Below the pieces are notes generated by a model, which saw nothing but the letters and a program-made list of their open reading frames with translations, had not been told where the DNA came from and searched no databases. Of a DNA stretch of 64,000 nt, positions 52,930 to 60,132 are shown one piece after another. The stretch is from CAWABB01 sp963780165. GTDB taxonomy: Bacteria > Bacteroidota > Ignavibacteria > UBA10030 > UBA6906. Within the stretch, counting starts at the first letter, position 1, and each line of letters begins with the position of its first letter. The position numbers and the translations under genes are program-made. Location of the stretch: positions 806,001-870,000 of the forward strand of contig CAWABB010000001.1 of NCBI GenBank assembly GCA_963780165.1. Reading direction: 5' to 3'.

Positions 52930-54069
52930 CTAGCGATACCTCCCTCCCCACAATTCTCCCAGGAATTCCGCAAACGGAAGAATCGTGATGTTGCCAACGG
53001 TGCGACGTCGTGGATCCAACGCAACACAGAGATAGCGCTTCAATTTCCCCTCCTCCGCCAGGGCACGGAGGGAACGGAGGTCGGAATCCCCCACATTTCG
53101 TTTCGCCTTCACCTCGACGGCCGTGTGATCGCCAAGGATGAAATCCACTTCATACCCCGAGGCGGAACGCCAGAAGGAAAGTGGATCGCCCCGATCATAG
53201 TCCCGAAAACAGACAAGTTCGTGCATGAGCAACGTCTCAAACGCTTCGCCGAATTCCGTGGTGCCAGTCCGAAACTCGCGCCCCTGGAGCGATGCGACCA
53301 CTCCAACATCAAAGAAGTAGAACTTCGAGGAGACGAGTGGCTTTCTCTTTTTCGAAACGGTCCATGCTGGGAGCTCGTGCAGAAGCAGGGTGTCTTTGAG
53401 GATCTCGAAGTACTCGTAGACTGTTGTCCGGGGGACTTGCGCGTCGTTCGCTATGTTGGTGAAGTTGACGACCGTCCCATTCGCCTGAGCCGCAACGTGC
53501 AGAAATCGGCTGAATGCCGGGACATTGCGGGTTGCTCCTTCCGCCACGATCTCCTGCTGAAGATACGATCCGGCATATGCCTTGAGGTCTGCCGCTGGAT
53601 CGTCAGAGAAGTAGATCGGCGGCAGGAGCCCATGCCGTGCGGCTCGCGACAGGTCGTAGTGTTCTCCCAGCTCCTTCCAGCAGAGGGGGTGGAGGTACAT
53701 GGTCCGCGCGCGTCCCCCCAGGAGATTCACGCCCCCTCGACGAAGCTTTCGGGGACTCGATCCAGTCAGGAGGAAACGAACCCCCCTGCTCTCGATGAGG
53801 CGATGGACCTCATGCAGAAGAACGGGCAACCGCTGGATTTCGTCCACGATGACGCACTGTGTCCGGTCCTCGAGTTCTTCTCCAATGCGGCCCGGGCTCT
53901 GGCTCAATGTCGCGAACACCGAGGAATCCAGCAGATCATAGATACGGCAATCACTCATATCCTGGTGAATCAGGTACGTCTTCCCTGTCTGGCGAGGGCC
54001 AAAGAGAAAGTGCGATTTCTTCTCCAGGAGACCGCGAAGTTTGAGGATGCGTCGAATCGATGGGTTCAT
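52930..54069 (-). CDS. AAA-type ATPase with DUF4143 domain
   Basis: The product has 379 residues from ATG 54069 (MNPSIRRILKLRGLLEKK). Walker A is GPRQTGKT at 24-31, Walker B is CVIVDEIQRL, and the sensor reads FLLTGSSPRKLRR. The C-terminal DUF4143 has FDVGVVASLQG and the nuclease-like EVDFILGDHTAVEVKAKR. This is a widespread family, often isolated or beside toxin-antitoxin genes, and its physiological role is unsettled. A 9-bp inverted repeat covers the region just upstream of the chosen ATG, so it may be autoregulated. Earlier in-frame ATGs lie inside that repeat region. Confidence 0.85.
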   Translation of the reverse strand: MNPSIRRILKLRGLLEKKSHFLFGPRQTGKTYLIHQDMSDCRIYDLLDSSVFATLSQSPGRIGEELEDRTQCVIVDEIQRLPVLLHEVHRLIESRGVRFLLTGSSPRKLRRGGVNLLGGRARTMYLHPLCWKELGEHYDLSRAARHGLLPPIYFSDDPAADLKAYAGSYLQQEIVAEGATRNVPAFSRFLHVAAQANGTVVNFTNIANDAQVPRTTVYEYFEILKDTLLLHELPAWTVSKKRKPLVSSKFYFFDVGVVASLQGREFRTGTTEFGEAFETLLMHELVCFRDYDRGDPLSFWRSASGYEVDFILGDHTAVEVKAKRNVGDSDLRSLRALAEEGKLKRYLCVALDPRRRTVGNITILPFAEFLGELWGGRYR

Positions 54070-54083
54070 GGGTGTGTCGTGTC

Positions 54084-54113
54084 TGTCGTCATATAACATG
54101 ATAAATGACGACA
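54084..54113. promoter_or_regulatory. Inverted repeat at the start of the DUF4143 ATPase gene
   Basis: TGTCGTCAT and ATGACGACA are perfect 9-bp arms around a 12-base spacer, 15-45 bases upstream of ATG 54069 on the minus strand. The position suits an operator. Confidence 0.5.
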
Positions 54114-54199
54114 TTATTGTCAAGTACTATCACGATCCTCTGGCAATCTCCCGATGCCCCTTGTTTCAGAGGGTTTCGGGCGCAACTTGCGGCTGCGGG

Positions 54200-54285
54200 T
54201 CCCGTCCCGTTCCAGCAGGAACGGGACGAGGATCCTCGTCCCGCCAACGAAGTTAGCCTCGACTTCGTGGTAACCAGCCTCCATC
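54200..54285. repeat. Triple-hairpin repeat, copy 1
   Basis: Three inverted repeats stand in a row: GTTCC-agca-GGAAC, the 20-base palindrome GGGACGAGGATCCTCGTCCC, and ACGAAGT-tagcctcg-ACTTCGT. A second copy lies at about 59966-60030. It overlaps a fossil CTD frame on the minus strand (EVEANFVGGTRIL). Confidence 0.7.
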
Positions 54286-54390
54286 TCCCTTTCCACCAGC
54301 GCCGCGACCTTGATTTCGCCGGGGCATCCCGCCGGCTCCCAACCAGTTGCCCGTTCAATGGTGAATACTCCCCTCTCGCTGCTTGCCAGA

Positions 54391-54443
54391 GTTGACAAGA
54401 AGTTGATAACTTTCTATTTTGGGAAACACAATTAGTTGTCAAC
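54391..54443 (+). promoter_or_regulatory. Sigma70-like promoter with inverted repeat
   Basis: TTGACA (54392-54397), a 17-base spacer and TATTTT (54415-54420) stand 31 bases before the ATG at 54451. The arms GTTGACAA (54391-54398) and TTGTCAAC (54436-54443) flank the core promoter, as an operator pair would. Confidence 0.55.
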
Positions 54444-54450
54444 CTTTCCC

Positions 54451-55485
54451 ATGTCAAGAAAGCTTCGACAGACCATACTGAATGAAGTCTCCTCGAAGGG
54501 AAAGGCCCGCACGACTGAAATCGCAAGAAAAACGGGCCTTTCCCGGACCTACGTCCATCGGCTCCTCCAGCAAATGGAAAACGAGGGGACACTGCGGCTC
54601 GTCGGGAAGGCCAATCAGGCCCGGTACGTGCGCGCCGACAAGCGGAGCCTCGACAAGGCTCTGTCGTCACAGCTCAGCTTTCATTCAGTCCTCCCCAACG
54701 AGAACCTGGAGGAAGATCGTGTTCTCGCCAGGATAAGGGCAGAAACGGGGATATTTCGCGGGATGCCGGAAAACGTCGCACGGATTGTGGACTACGGCTT
54801 CTCGGAGATGCTCAACAATGCGATCGAGCATTCCGAATCCGCCATGGTCGACGTGCGGATGGCACGATCACCGTCCCGGATCACATTCGCGGTTGTGGAT
54901 CGTGGAATTGGAATTCTGCAGAACATCATGCGCAAACGAGGCCTCCGCAGCGAACAGGAGGCCGTTCAGGATCTGCTCAAGGGAAAACAGACCACCATGC
55001 CCGACCGTCACAGCGGCGAGGGAATCTTCTTCACCTCGCGCGTTGCTGACGGTTTTACGATCAGAAGTTCCGACAAGAAGATCTTGTTCGACAACCACAT
55101 CCCGGACGTCTTCGTCAGGACCATGCGACAGACGAAGGGAACCCGGGTGGATTTCTGGATTGCCCTCGACTCGCCTCGAAATCTGACCGATGTCTTCCGC
55201 GAATTCGCCGGTGAGGAGATGACGTTCGACAGGACCCGGGTCTCGATCGCGCTCTACAGCGCAGAACCAGGGTACGTATCACGTTCGCAAGCACGTCGGT
55301 TGCTGAGTGGGCTTGAGTCCTTCCGCGAAATCGTCCTGGACTTTGCCCGCGTGAACCTCGTCGGCCAGGCCTTCGCCGACGAGATCTTCCGCGTCTGGAA
55401 GACGCAATACCCCGGGATCACGATCCGCGTGGAAAACGCCTCGCCGGACGTCCAGGCCATGCTCAGCCATGTAGGACAGGGGTGA
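54451..55485 (+). CDS. HTH, HATPase and STAS-like (DUF4325) regulatory protein
   Basis: The product has 344 residues. A winged HTH forms residues 5-60 (TTEIARKTGLSRTYVHRLLQ). The GHKL ATPase (about 100-205) has N-box EMLNNAIEHSES, DRGIGI and GEGIFFTSR. The C-terminal STAS-like DUF4325 occupies about 265-335 (FREIVLDFARVNLVGQAFADEIFRVW). It looks like an anti-sigma kinase and its STAS partner fused to a DNA-binding domain, so one protein might bind a promoter and change it by ATP state. This is family-based inference. It is the only plus-strand gene in its neighbourhood. Confidence 0.85.
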   Translation: MSRKLRQTILNEVSSKGKARTTEIARKTGLSRTYVHRLLQQMENEGTLRLVGKANQARYVRADKRSLDKALSSQLSFHSVLPNENLEEDRVLARIRAETGIFRGMPENVARIVDYGFSEMLNNAIEHSESAMVDVRMARSPSRITFAVVDRGIGILQNIMRKRGLRSEQEAVQDLLKGKQTTMPDRHSGEGIFFTSRVADGFTIRSSDKKILFDNHIPDVFVRTMRQTKGTRVDFWIALDSPRNLTDVFREFAGEEMTFDRTRVSIALYSAEPGYVSRSQARRLLSGLESFREIVLDFARVNLVGQAFADEIFRVWKTQYPGITIRVENASPDVQAMLSHVGQG

Positions 55486-55620
55486 CGCTACAGGCCGTCG
55501 GGCGTACGAGTTCCCGTCCGGCATCGTCCGGAGCAAACACACATTGGGGGATTGTCAGTTGATGTCTCCGAGTTGGACTTCTGGGACGGCCCCGCTCTGT
55601 TCTTGATTCGCGCTAAGGAT

Positions 55621-58416
55621 TCAGCGCAACAAAATCAACTTGCGTATCTGGATGTAGTCGCCAGCAGTGAGTCGATACAGGTAAACGCCGCTCGACAGAG
55701 TCGAGGCATCAAACCTGACTTCGTGGTACCCAGCCTCCATCTCCCCTTCCACCAGCGTCGCGACCTGCTGGCCGAGCAGGTTAAACACGGTCAGCGTCAC
55801 ATGCGAGCGTTCGGGCAATCCGCACCTGATCGTCGTGATCGGGTTGAAAGGGTTGGGGTAGTTCTGGTTCAGGCAAAACGCTTCTGGCGCGCGCGCGGAC
55901 GGCTCGGTCGCGACCCCCATCACAGGCCCTACGCGAAAGTCGATGCCTGCTGTCACTCCGGTCCCGACAACGACGGAACGAGCCGTTGGGGGCACGGACG
56001 GCATCGGAACGTGCATGACGCTGTCCACATCGACGTCAATGTCGTCATACCACTTGCAGTATTCGCCGCCTGAACTGCCCGTGCCCGCGACTGCAAGAAG
56101 CCAGTATTGGCCCGGCCACAGCCCCCTAAGCTCGTACGTCCCGGACACTGCCACGGGATCGCTGGTGTATCCAGAGACGGCGACCGGCCGACTTTGCTCA
56201 TCGAATGCCATGATCAGGTACGTGCCAGAGGTCACTGGATCTCCTGTAGAGCGATCGAAGACGGTACCCGTGATTCCGCCCGGGGCTCTCTGCATGACAC
56301 AATCATTCAACAGCAACGAAGCATCCTGACCTACCTCCACTGCGGTCGCAGCAGAGTCCGTGAACATCTTTCCGTGTTCATAGTACATCACGGCGAGGCT
56401 GTCCGGCTTCGAGAGCGTATTGTAGTTGGCCGCGAACACCCCGACCTTGTAACTCCCCGGAAGGAGCGTCCCGCGGAAACCACCGACAAACGATGTGCCG
56501 GTGGATCCAACATAGCCGCCGGTTTCCGCGTCGTAGAGGATCACCTGGATAAAATGGTCTGATTCCGTGAGACGGGTACCCGCATTGTCGGTCACAAAGC
56601 CTCCCAGCGTTCCGGCCCGCTCCAGGGAGAACGTGATATTCTGAATAGAACCGAGCGTATTGATATTGATCACGGCCGCGTCCAGGGAGGACGACTTCCC
56701 GTTGTACCACTCCGAGGCGTACCCCGCCTCTCCCGAATACCCATAGTGCAGTCTATACTGCCCCGGCAACAGTCCGCCAAAGGAGAAGAACCCGTCAAAA
56801 CCGGCCCTTTCAGATCGAATCACCGCCCCACGGACGTCGCACAGGTACACTCTGCCGTCGGTGACCGCCAACCCACCCGGTCCAACAACCCGACATGAGA
56901 TGACGCCGCCCGTACTGAGTGCAAAGTTGATGTCCCTGGTTGTATCCGTACCGGGAACGTCGACGAAGGTTGCATGCTCAAAATCCATCGCCTGGCTGTA
57001 CCACTGGTCCATCACGTCCGGAGAACAAGGGAACGTATACGAATCGATCGAAGAGGCGCGAACCTTGTAGCGGCCCGGGGGCAGTGGCAACACGACGTAT
57101 GTTCCGCCCTCCTCGCTCGTGGTCTCCCGGACTACCGCTCTGTTCTCGTCGTACACGATGATAGCGATTCCCGTCGGACAGGCGAAGGATACCTTGCCCG
57201 CGATCGCCCCTCCCCGCTGCAGCGCAATGCTGATGTGCGTGGTCTCCGGGGCGACAACCTGGACCGGTGTCGCGTGGTCAACGTCGCGCGCCTGGTCGTA
57301 CCATCCATCCAGGTAGCTCGTTGCGCCAAAGCAGGAATACGACACTTTGTAGCTGCCTGTTGGCAGCCGCGGAATAGTCACCGACCCATCGTCGTAGTTG
57401 ACGATCCCTGCAGTCTGATTCATCTCCTCATCCCACGCCCTCACATCCCAGTACCCGACCGGGTTGGTATCCCCCTGGGCCGGAACAAATACGCAGGTGA
57501 TTGCACCGTGACCCCCACTTTCCTGGAGGAAGAAGTCTTTCCCTCTGGTCGTCTCCGGCTCAACGACCTGGACGATGGTTGCGGTTTCGAAACTCGTCGC
57601 CCCGTCAAACCACTGCGGGAGGTAATCTCCCGTCCCCCATGCCCCGGCTTCGAGCTTGTAGCTTCCCGTCAACAGCCCTCCGACGACGAAATTCCCGAGG
57701 GAGTCCGTTGCGACAGACCTCACCCAGTCGCCTTCGAGGTCGTATGCTCCGACACTGCAGTCCGTAAGCGCTATGCTGTCCACAGAGCAGACAGCCCCGG
57801 CGATCGCCCCGTGGTACTGGCGTACGATGAAATCGATACCTGCCGTCTGCTGGCCGTCGGCTACGTGCACCAGGGTTGCCTGTCGCCAGTCGATCACGTC
57901 ATCGTAGTAGACCGGAATGGCGTCTGACGCGCCGGAGGAATTGAGCTGAACATAGTACTCACCCGTCGCCAGATCCTCGATTGTGTATACGCCGTCCGCA
58001 TAGAGCGTGTAGCCATATCCGGAATATCTGCCGAAACGATCGTAGGCGTTCACCGCCATGAAGCCGGACACCGGCGTCACTCCATCGCTCTCGTATATCC
58101 TTCCCGTGACCGATCCCGTCGCCGCCGGCATCTGCAAAGGCGTTAACATGCGCCGTATGGCCGCCTCAGTCTTCCCTTCAGCCCGCAGCCGGGCCACGTC
58201 CATCTGATGCCGGTTGATGTTTTCCTGCACCTGCTGCAGTGCTTCTGTGGTCTTCTCTGTCCGCCCCGAATGATCCGCCGCATTTACCGGTCGATGTCGA
58301 CTCAAGATCTCGACGAGAGGACGGACCGTATAGGCCTCCTGTGCCTGTGCTTCGAGAGGTACGGAGATCATCAGCGCGATTGCAGCGACAACGATCGAAA
58401 GACCGTGAGTACGCAT
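55621..58416 (-). CDS. Secreted protein with carboxypeptidase-regulatory-like repeats and T9SS CTD
   Basis: The product has 931 residues from ATG 58416 (AGGAGG upstream), signal peptide MRTHGLSIVVAAIALMISV. After a helical N-terminal part (LQQVQENINRHQMDVARL) come seven or more beta-sandwich repeats of the CarboxypepD_reg/prealbumin type (GAIAGAVCSVDSIALTD, GGHGAITCVFVPAQ, GAIAGKVSFACP). Many contain WYDxAxDFExAxxV segments. The CTD (NQNYPNPFNPITTI to IRKLILLR) has no palindromic insert. It is probably a surface or matrix protein with structural rather than catalytic function. Confidence 0.85.
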   Translation of the reverse strand: MRTHGLSIVVAAIALMISVPLEAQAQEAYTVRPLVEILSRHRPVNAADHSGRTEKTTEALQQVQENINRHQMDVARLRAEGKTEAAIRRMLTPLQMPAATGSVTGRIYESDGVTPVSGFMAVNAYDRFGRYSGYGYTLYADGVYTIEDLATGEYYVQLNSSGASDAIPVYYDDVIDWRQATLVHVADGQQTAGIDFIVRQYHGAIAGAVCSVDSIALTDCSVGAYDLEGDWVRSVATDSLGNFVVGGLLTGSYKLEAGAWGTGDYLPQWFDGATSFETATIVQVVEPETTRGKDFFLQESGGHGAITCVFVPAQGDTNPVGYWDVRAWDEEMNQTAGIVNYDDGSVTIPRLPTGSYKVSYSCFGATSYLDGWYDQARDVDHATPVQVVAPETTHISIALQRGGAIAGKVSFACPTGIAIIVYDENRAVVRETTSEEGGTYVVLPLPPGRYKVRASSIDSYTFPCSPDVMDQWYSQAMDFEHATFVDVPGTDTTRDINFALSTGGVISCRVVGPGGLAVTDGRVYLCDVRGAVIRSERAGFDGFFSFGGLLPGQYRLHYGYSGEAGYASEWYNGKSSSLDAAVININTLGSIQNITFSLERAGTLGGFVTDNAGTRLTESDHFIQVILYDAETGGYVGSTGTSFVGGFRGTLLPGSYKVGVFAANYNTLSKPDSLAVMYYEHGKMFTDSAATAVEVGQDASLLLNDCVMQRAPGGITGTVFDRSTGDPVTSGTYLIMAFDEQSRPVAVSGYTSDPVAVSGTYELRGLWPGQYWLLAVAGTGSSGGEYCKWYDDIDVDVDSVMHVPMPSVPPTARSVVVGTGVTAGIDFRVGPVMGVATEPSARAPEAFCLNQNYPNPFNPITTIRCGLPERSHVTLTVFNLLGQQVATLVEGEMEAGYHEVRFDASTLSSGVYLYRLTAGDYIQIRKLILLR

Positions 58417-58820
58417 GATCGCCTCCTGTGGAATCATAGACAATTGCCATCCCTTCCTGGTGCGCTCCTTCGGCATGCTTTCCAGATCCAGTATGCACAC
58501 CGGGAACACAGGGAATGTCAAAGAATTGTCAGCGAGGAATCACGAGAGGTCGTCGGGGTGGGCGGAAAACTATTGACCATAGTCGAATGACTATAGTCGA
58601 TTGATTTGGGTCCAGGTGCGGCGATCCCTCGGCCGCAAGGAGCCTTCGGGCACGCCTTGACTGCGGGAATGGTACTGCCCGGAACGTTAGGAATCAAGGC
58701 CGCGGAGGAATTCTACTAAGGCGGCTGCGGTCCAGAAGTGGCATAACTATAGTATCGTCAGGGGAGGTGTGTCAATCCACCTGAGCGAGAGCTTCTGGCG
58801 CGATAACTAGTGGAATGAGC
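58417..58820. other. Gap with leader repeat copy D
   Basis: No gene is supported. It contains the partial dispersed repeat at 58545-58650. Confidence 0.4.
58545..58650 (-). repeat. Dispersed leader repeat, partial copy D
   Basis: GTCGTCGGGGTGGGC and GGGTCCAGGTGCGGCGATCC boxes match the other copies. Between them stands a direct repeat, TGACCATAGTCGA (58574-58586) and TGACTATAGTCGA (58588-58600). It lies 130-230 bases upstream of the carboxypeptidase-regulatory-like gene. Confidence 0.5.
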
Positions 58821-59183
58821 TTATGTGCCAACAGTATCCAGGACGGCCCGGGGATACTTCTCATTGGAGAAGCCCAGGATATCCGGTTGTAGCGGCATCA
58901 CGTCGACCTTGATGTCTTTCACAAGCCACCTGCACAGAGGTGCGCCCTCACTCTGATCATTCAGGAAACCTTTCCTGCGGAGGTCTTCCTCGAGCTTCGA
59001 ATAGGCAAAGCGGGTCGAGACTTCAATAATGCAGTCGACATCCAGCGTAGGGCGGGGTTCTGGTGCAGCCGGATCTGTTGCGTACAACTCGAGGACTGCG
59101 CCGCCAACAAAGACCACCCGGGTGCGCAGGTCGCCCAGTGCCTCGGCAACCAAGCCCAGCCTTTCTCGATTGGCTTGACTCAT
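58821..59183 (-). CDS. Nucleotidyltransferase (AbiEii-like), truncated
   Basis: The product has 120 residues. A nucleotidyltransferase core is recognisable (VVFVGGAVLELYATDP, RPTLDVDCIIEV, DIKVDVMPLQPDILGFSN), but relatives run on for another 100 or more residues, while here a TAA follows DTVGT. The protein therefore lacks its C-terminal half. The start overlaps the stop of the regulator gene (ATGA). Together they look like an AbiE-type toxin-antitoxin module with a decayed toxin. Confidence 0.65.
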   Translation of the reverse strand: MSQANRERLGLVAEALGDLRTRVVFVGGAVLELYATDPAAPEPRPTLDVDCIIEVSTRFAYSKLEEDLRRKGFLNDQSEGAPLCRWLVKDIKVDVMPLQPDILGFSNEKYPRAVLDTVGT

Positions 59184-59701
59184 TGTGACAGAATCCGACT
59201 GTGCAGTTGATCAGTGGCGATCTTGGATTCTCGTGATTTCCCAACCCGAATTGCATCCACAAGTGCCGATAATTCATAGAAAATGGGATCAGCCTTGGCT
59301 GCCTGCGGAAGGTTCGGGTAGAGAGGCTGGATCGATTCGCCTCTTGAGGTCCCATCTTCATAAGGCCAAACGTAGACTTCACCTCCCGATTCTATCAGCC
59401 TCGAAAGCGGGGGTGCGGAGTGACCTGTTGGCATCCCGCGGACGATCGCACCGGGTTTTTGCGGATAGACGTACTTGACGCCGTGAATCAAGAATTCGAC
59501 GAGCGACCTCCTGTGGACGTTCTTCTTCGAGCCATCAAGCAGGCCGGCCGACTGGTTCCTAAAAAGTGCCTGAGAGATCTCTGATTGGCTTATGTGCAGC
59601 TGGGACGCCAGGTCAGTCGTCCTCCATGGGACCCCGCCCAGGCTGACGATCTTCAACAGGACTGCAATATCCTGCGGCCTCATACCCCTTAGCGGTTTCA
59701 T
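59180..59701 (-). CDS. Winged-helix regulator upstream of the nucleotidyltransferase
   Basis: The product has 173 residues with GAGGA seven bases before the ATG. The N-terminal HTH (TTDLASQLHISQSEISQALF) is MarR/ArsR-like. The rest reads EFLIHGVKYVYPQKPGAIVRG and ends in a helical tail. Such HTH proteins act as antitoxin-repressors in front of nucleotidyltransferase toxins. A 28-bp perfect palindrome lies 13-40 bases upstream of its start, an apt autoregulatory operator. Confidence 0.7.
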   Translation of the reverse strand: MKPLRGMRPQDIAVLLKIVSLGGVPWRTTDLASQLHISQSEISQALFRNQSAGLLDGSKKNVHRRSLVEFLIHGVKYVYPQKPGAIVRGMPTGHSAPPLSRLIESGGEVYVWPYEDGTSRGESIQPLYPNLPQAAKADPIFYELSALVDAIRVGKSRESKIATDQLHSRILSQ

Positions 59702-59713
59702 GCTTCATTCCTC

Positions 59714-59741
59714 ATTATCGCATATCGCGATATGCGATAAT
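59714..59741. promoter_or_regulatory. 28-bp perfect palindrome (operator)
   Basis: The half-site ATTATCGCATATCG is exactly mirrored around the centre. It is directly upstream of the winged-helix regulator gene. Confidence 0.75.
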
Positions 59742-59926
59742 AGCCCTTTGCGATGACAGAATCAAGTGTCACACATCGCCAAGGACGAAGTTGCATAAAT
59801 ACGGGACAATTCGGGGGTTCAGCGTGGCGAGAGGCAACTCCCGGACAATCTCCCAAATTGCAGGTTGATCGAAGTTCGGGTCCCTTCCGGTCGAGCCTCT
59901 GGAGATCTCCAGAGGCTGTTTTGTTT
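59742..59926 (+). ncRNA. Candidate small RNA ending in a terminator
   Basis: No open frame ends here, yet the stretch finishes in a perfect 24-base palindrome (59894-59917, arm AGCCTCTGGAGA) followed by GTTTTGTTT, a classical factor-independent terminator for the plus strand. A transcript could start near the operator palindrome, divergent from the regulator gene. No known RNA family was recognised. Confidence 0.3.
59894..59926 (+). terminator. Rho-independent terminator
   Basis: A 12-bp perfect stem is followed by GTTTTGTTT on the plus strand. Confidence 0.7.
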
Positions 59927-59965
59927 CAATGGGTTACAGCCGCAGGCACAGTTGCAGGTTCCGTC

Positions 59966-60030
59966 CTGTTCCAGTAGGAATGGGATGAGGATCCTCGTCC
60001 CGCCAACGAAGTTGGCCTCGACTTCGTCGG
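59966..60030. repeat. Triple-hairpin repeat, copy 2
   Basis: GTTCC-agta-GGAAT, GGGATGAGGATCCTCGTCCC and ACGAAGT-tggcctcg-ACTTCGT. It differs from copy 1 by a few transitions that mostly keep pairing (G-U). Confidence 0.7.
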
Positions 60031-60077
60031 GCTAACGTCGCGCGGGACGGATTCAAGTCGGGGTGGTGCAATAACAG

Positions 60078-60105
60078 AAGCGGCTCGGTGGATCCCGGGC
60101 CGCTT
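60078..60105 (-). terminator. Terminator of the M1 peptidase gene
   Basis: AAGCGGCTCGG and CCGGGCCGCTT form an 11-bp stem with one G-U. On the minus strand it is followed by TCTGTTATTG. It lies 28 bases beyond the stop. Confidence 0.65.
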
Positions 60106-60132
60106 GCTTGTTCGTCCGTTGACTCGAGGTCA

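Larger units (their letters stand above)
54124..54450. other. Gap with CTD fossil, hairpin repeat and promoter
   Basis: No intact gene is seen. A minus-strand stretch reads VAALVEREMEAGYHEVEAN, a T9SS-CTD fragment, and runs into the triple-hairpin repeat (54200-54285). The promoter of the HTH-ATPase gene lies at 54391-54443. Confidence 0.6.
59702..60132. other. Gap with palindromic operator, terminator and hairpin repeat
   Basis: No coding gene is seen. It contains, in order, the operator palindrome, a candidate small RNA with terminator, the triple-hairpin repeat copy 2 and the peptidase terminator. Confidence 0.5.

Noticed and set aside
53125..54096. Plus-strand open frame of 323 codons opposite the DUF4143 ATPase
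   Set aside because: The minus frame has Walker motifs and the plus frame has none.
56974..57927. Plus-strand open frame of 317 codons
   Set aside because: It is antisense to the carboxypeptidase-regulatory-like gene, with no signal or domain.
59855..59895. tRNA T-arm-like stretch (AGTTCGGGTCC)
   Set aside because: No acceptor stem, D-arm or anticodon arm could be fitted around it.
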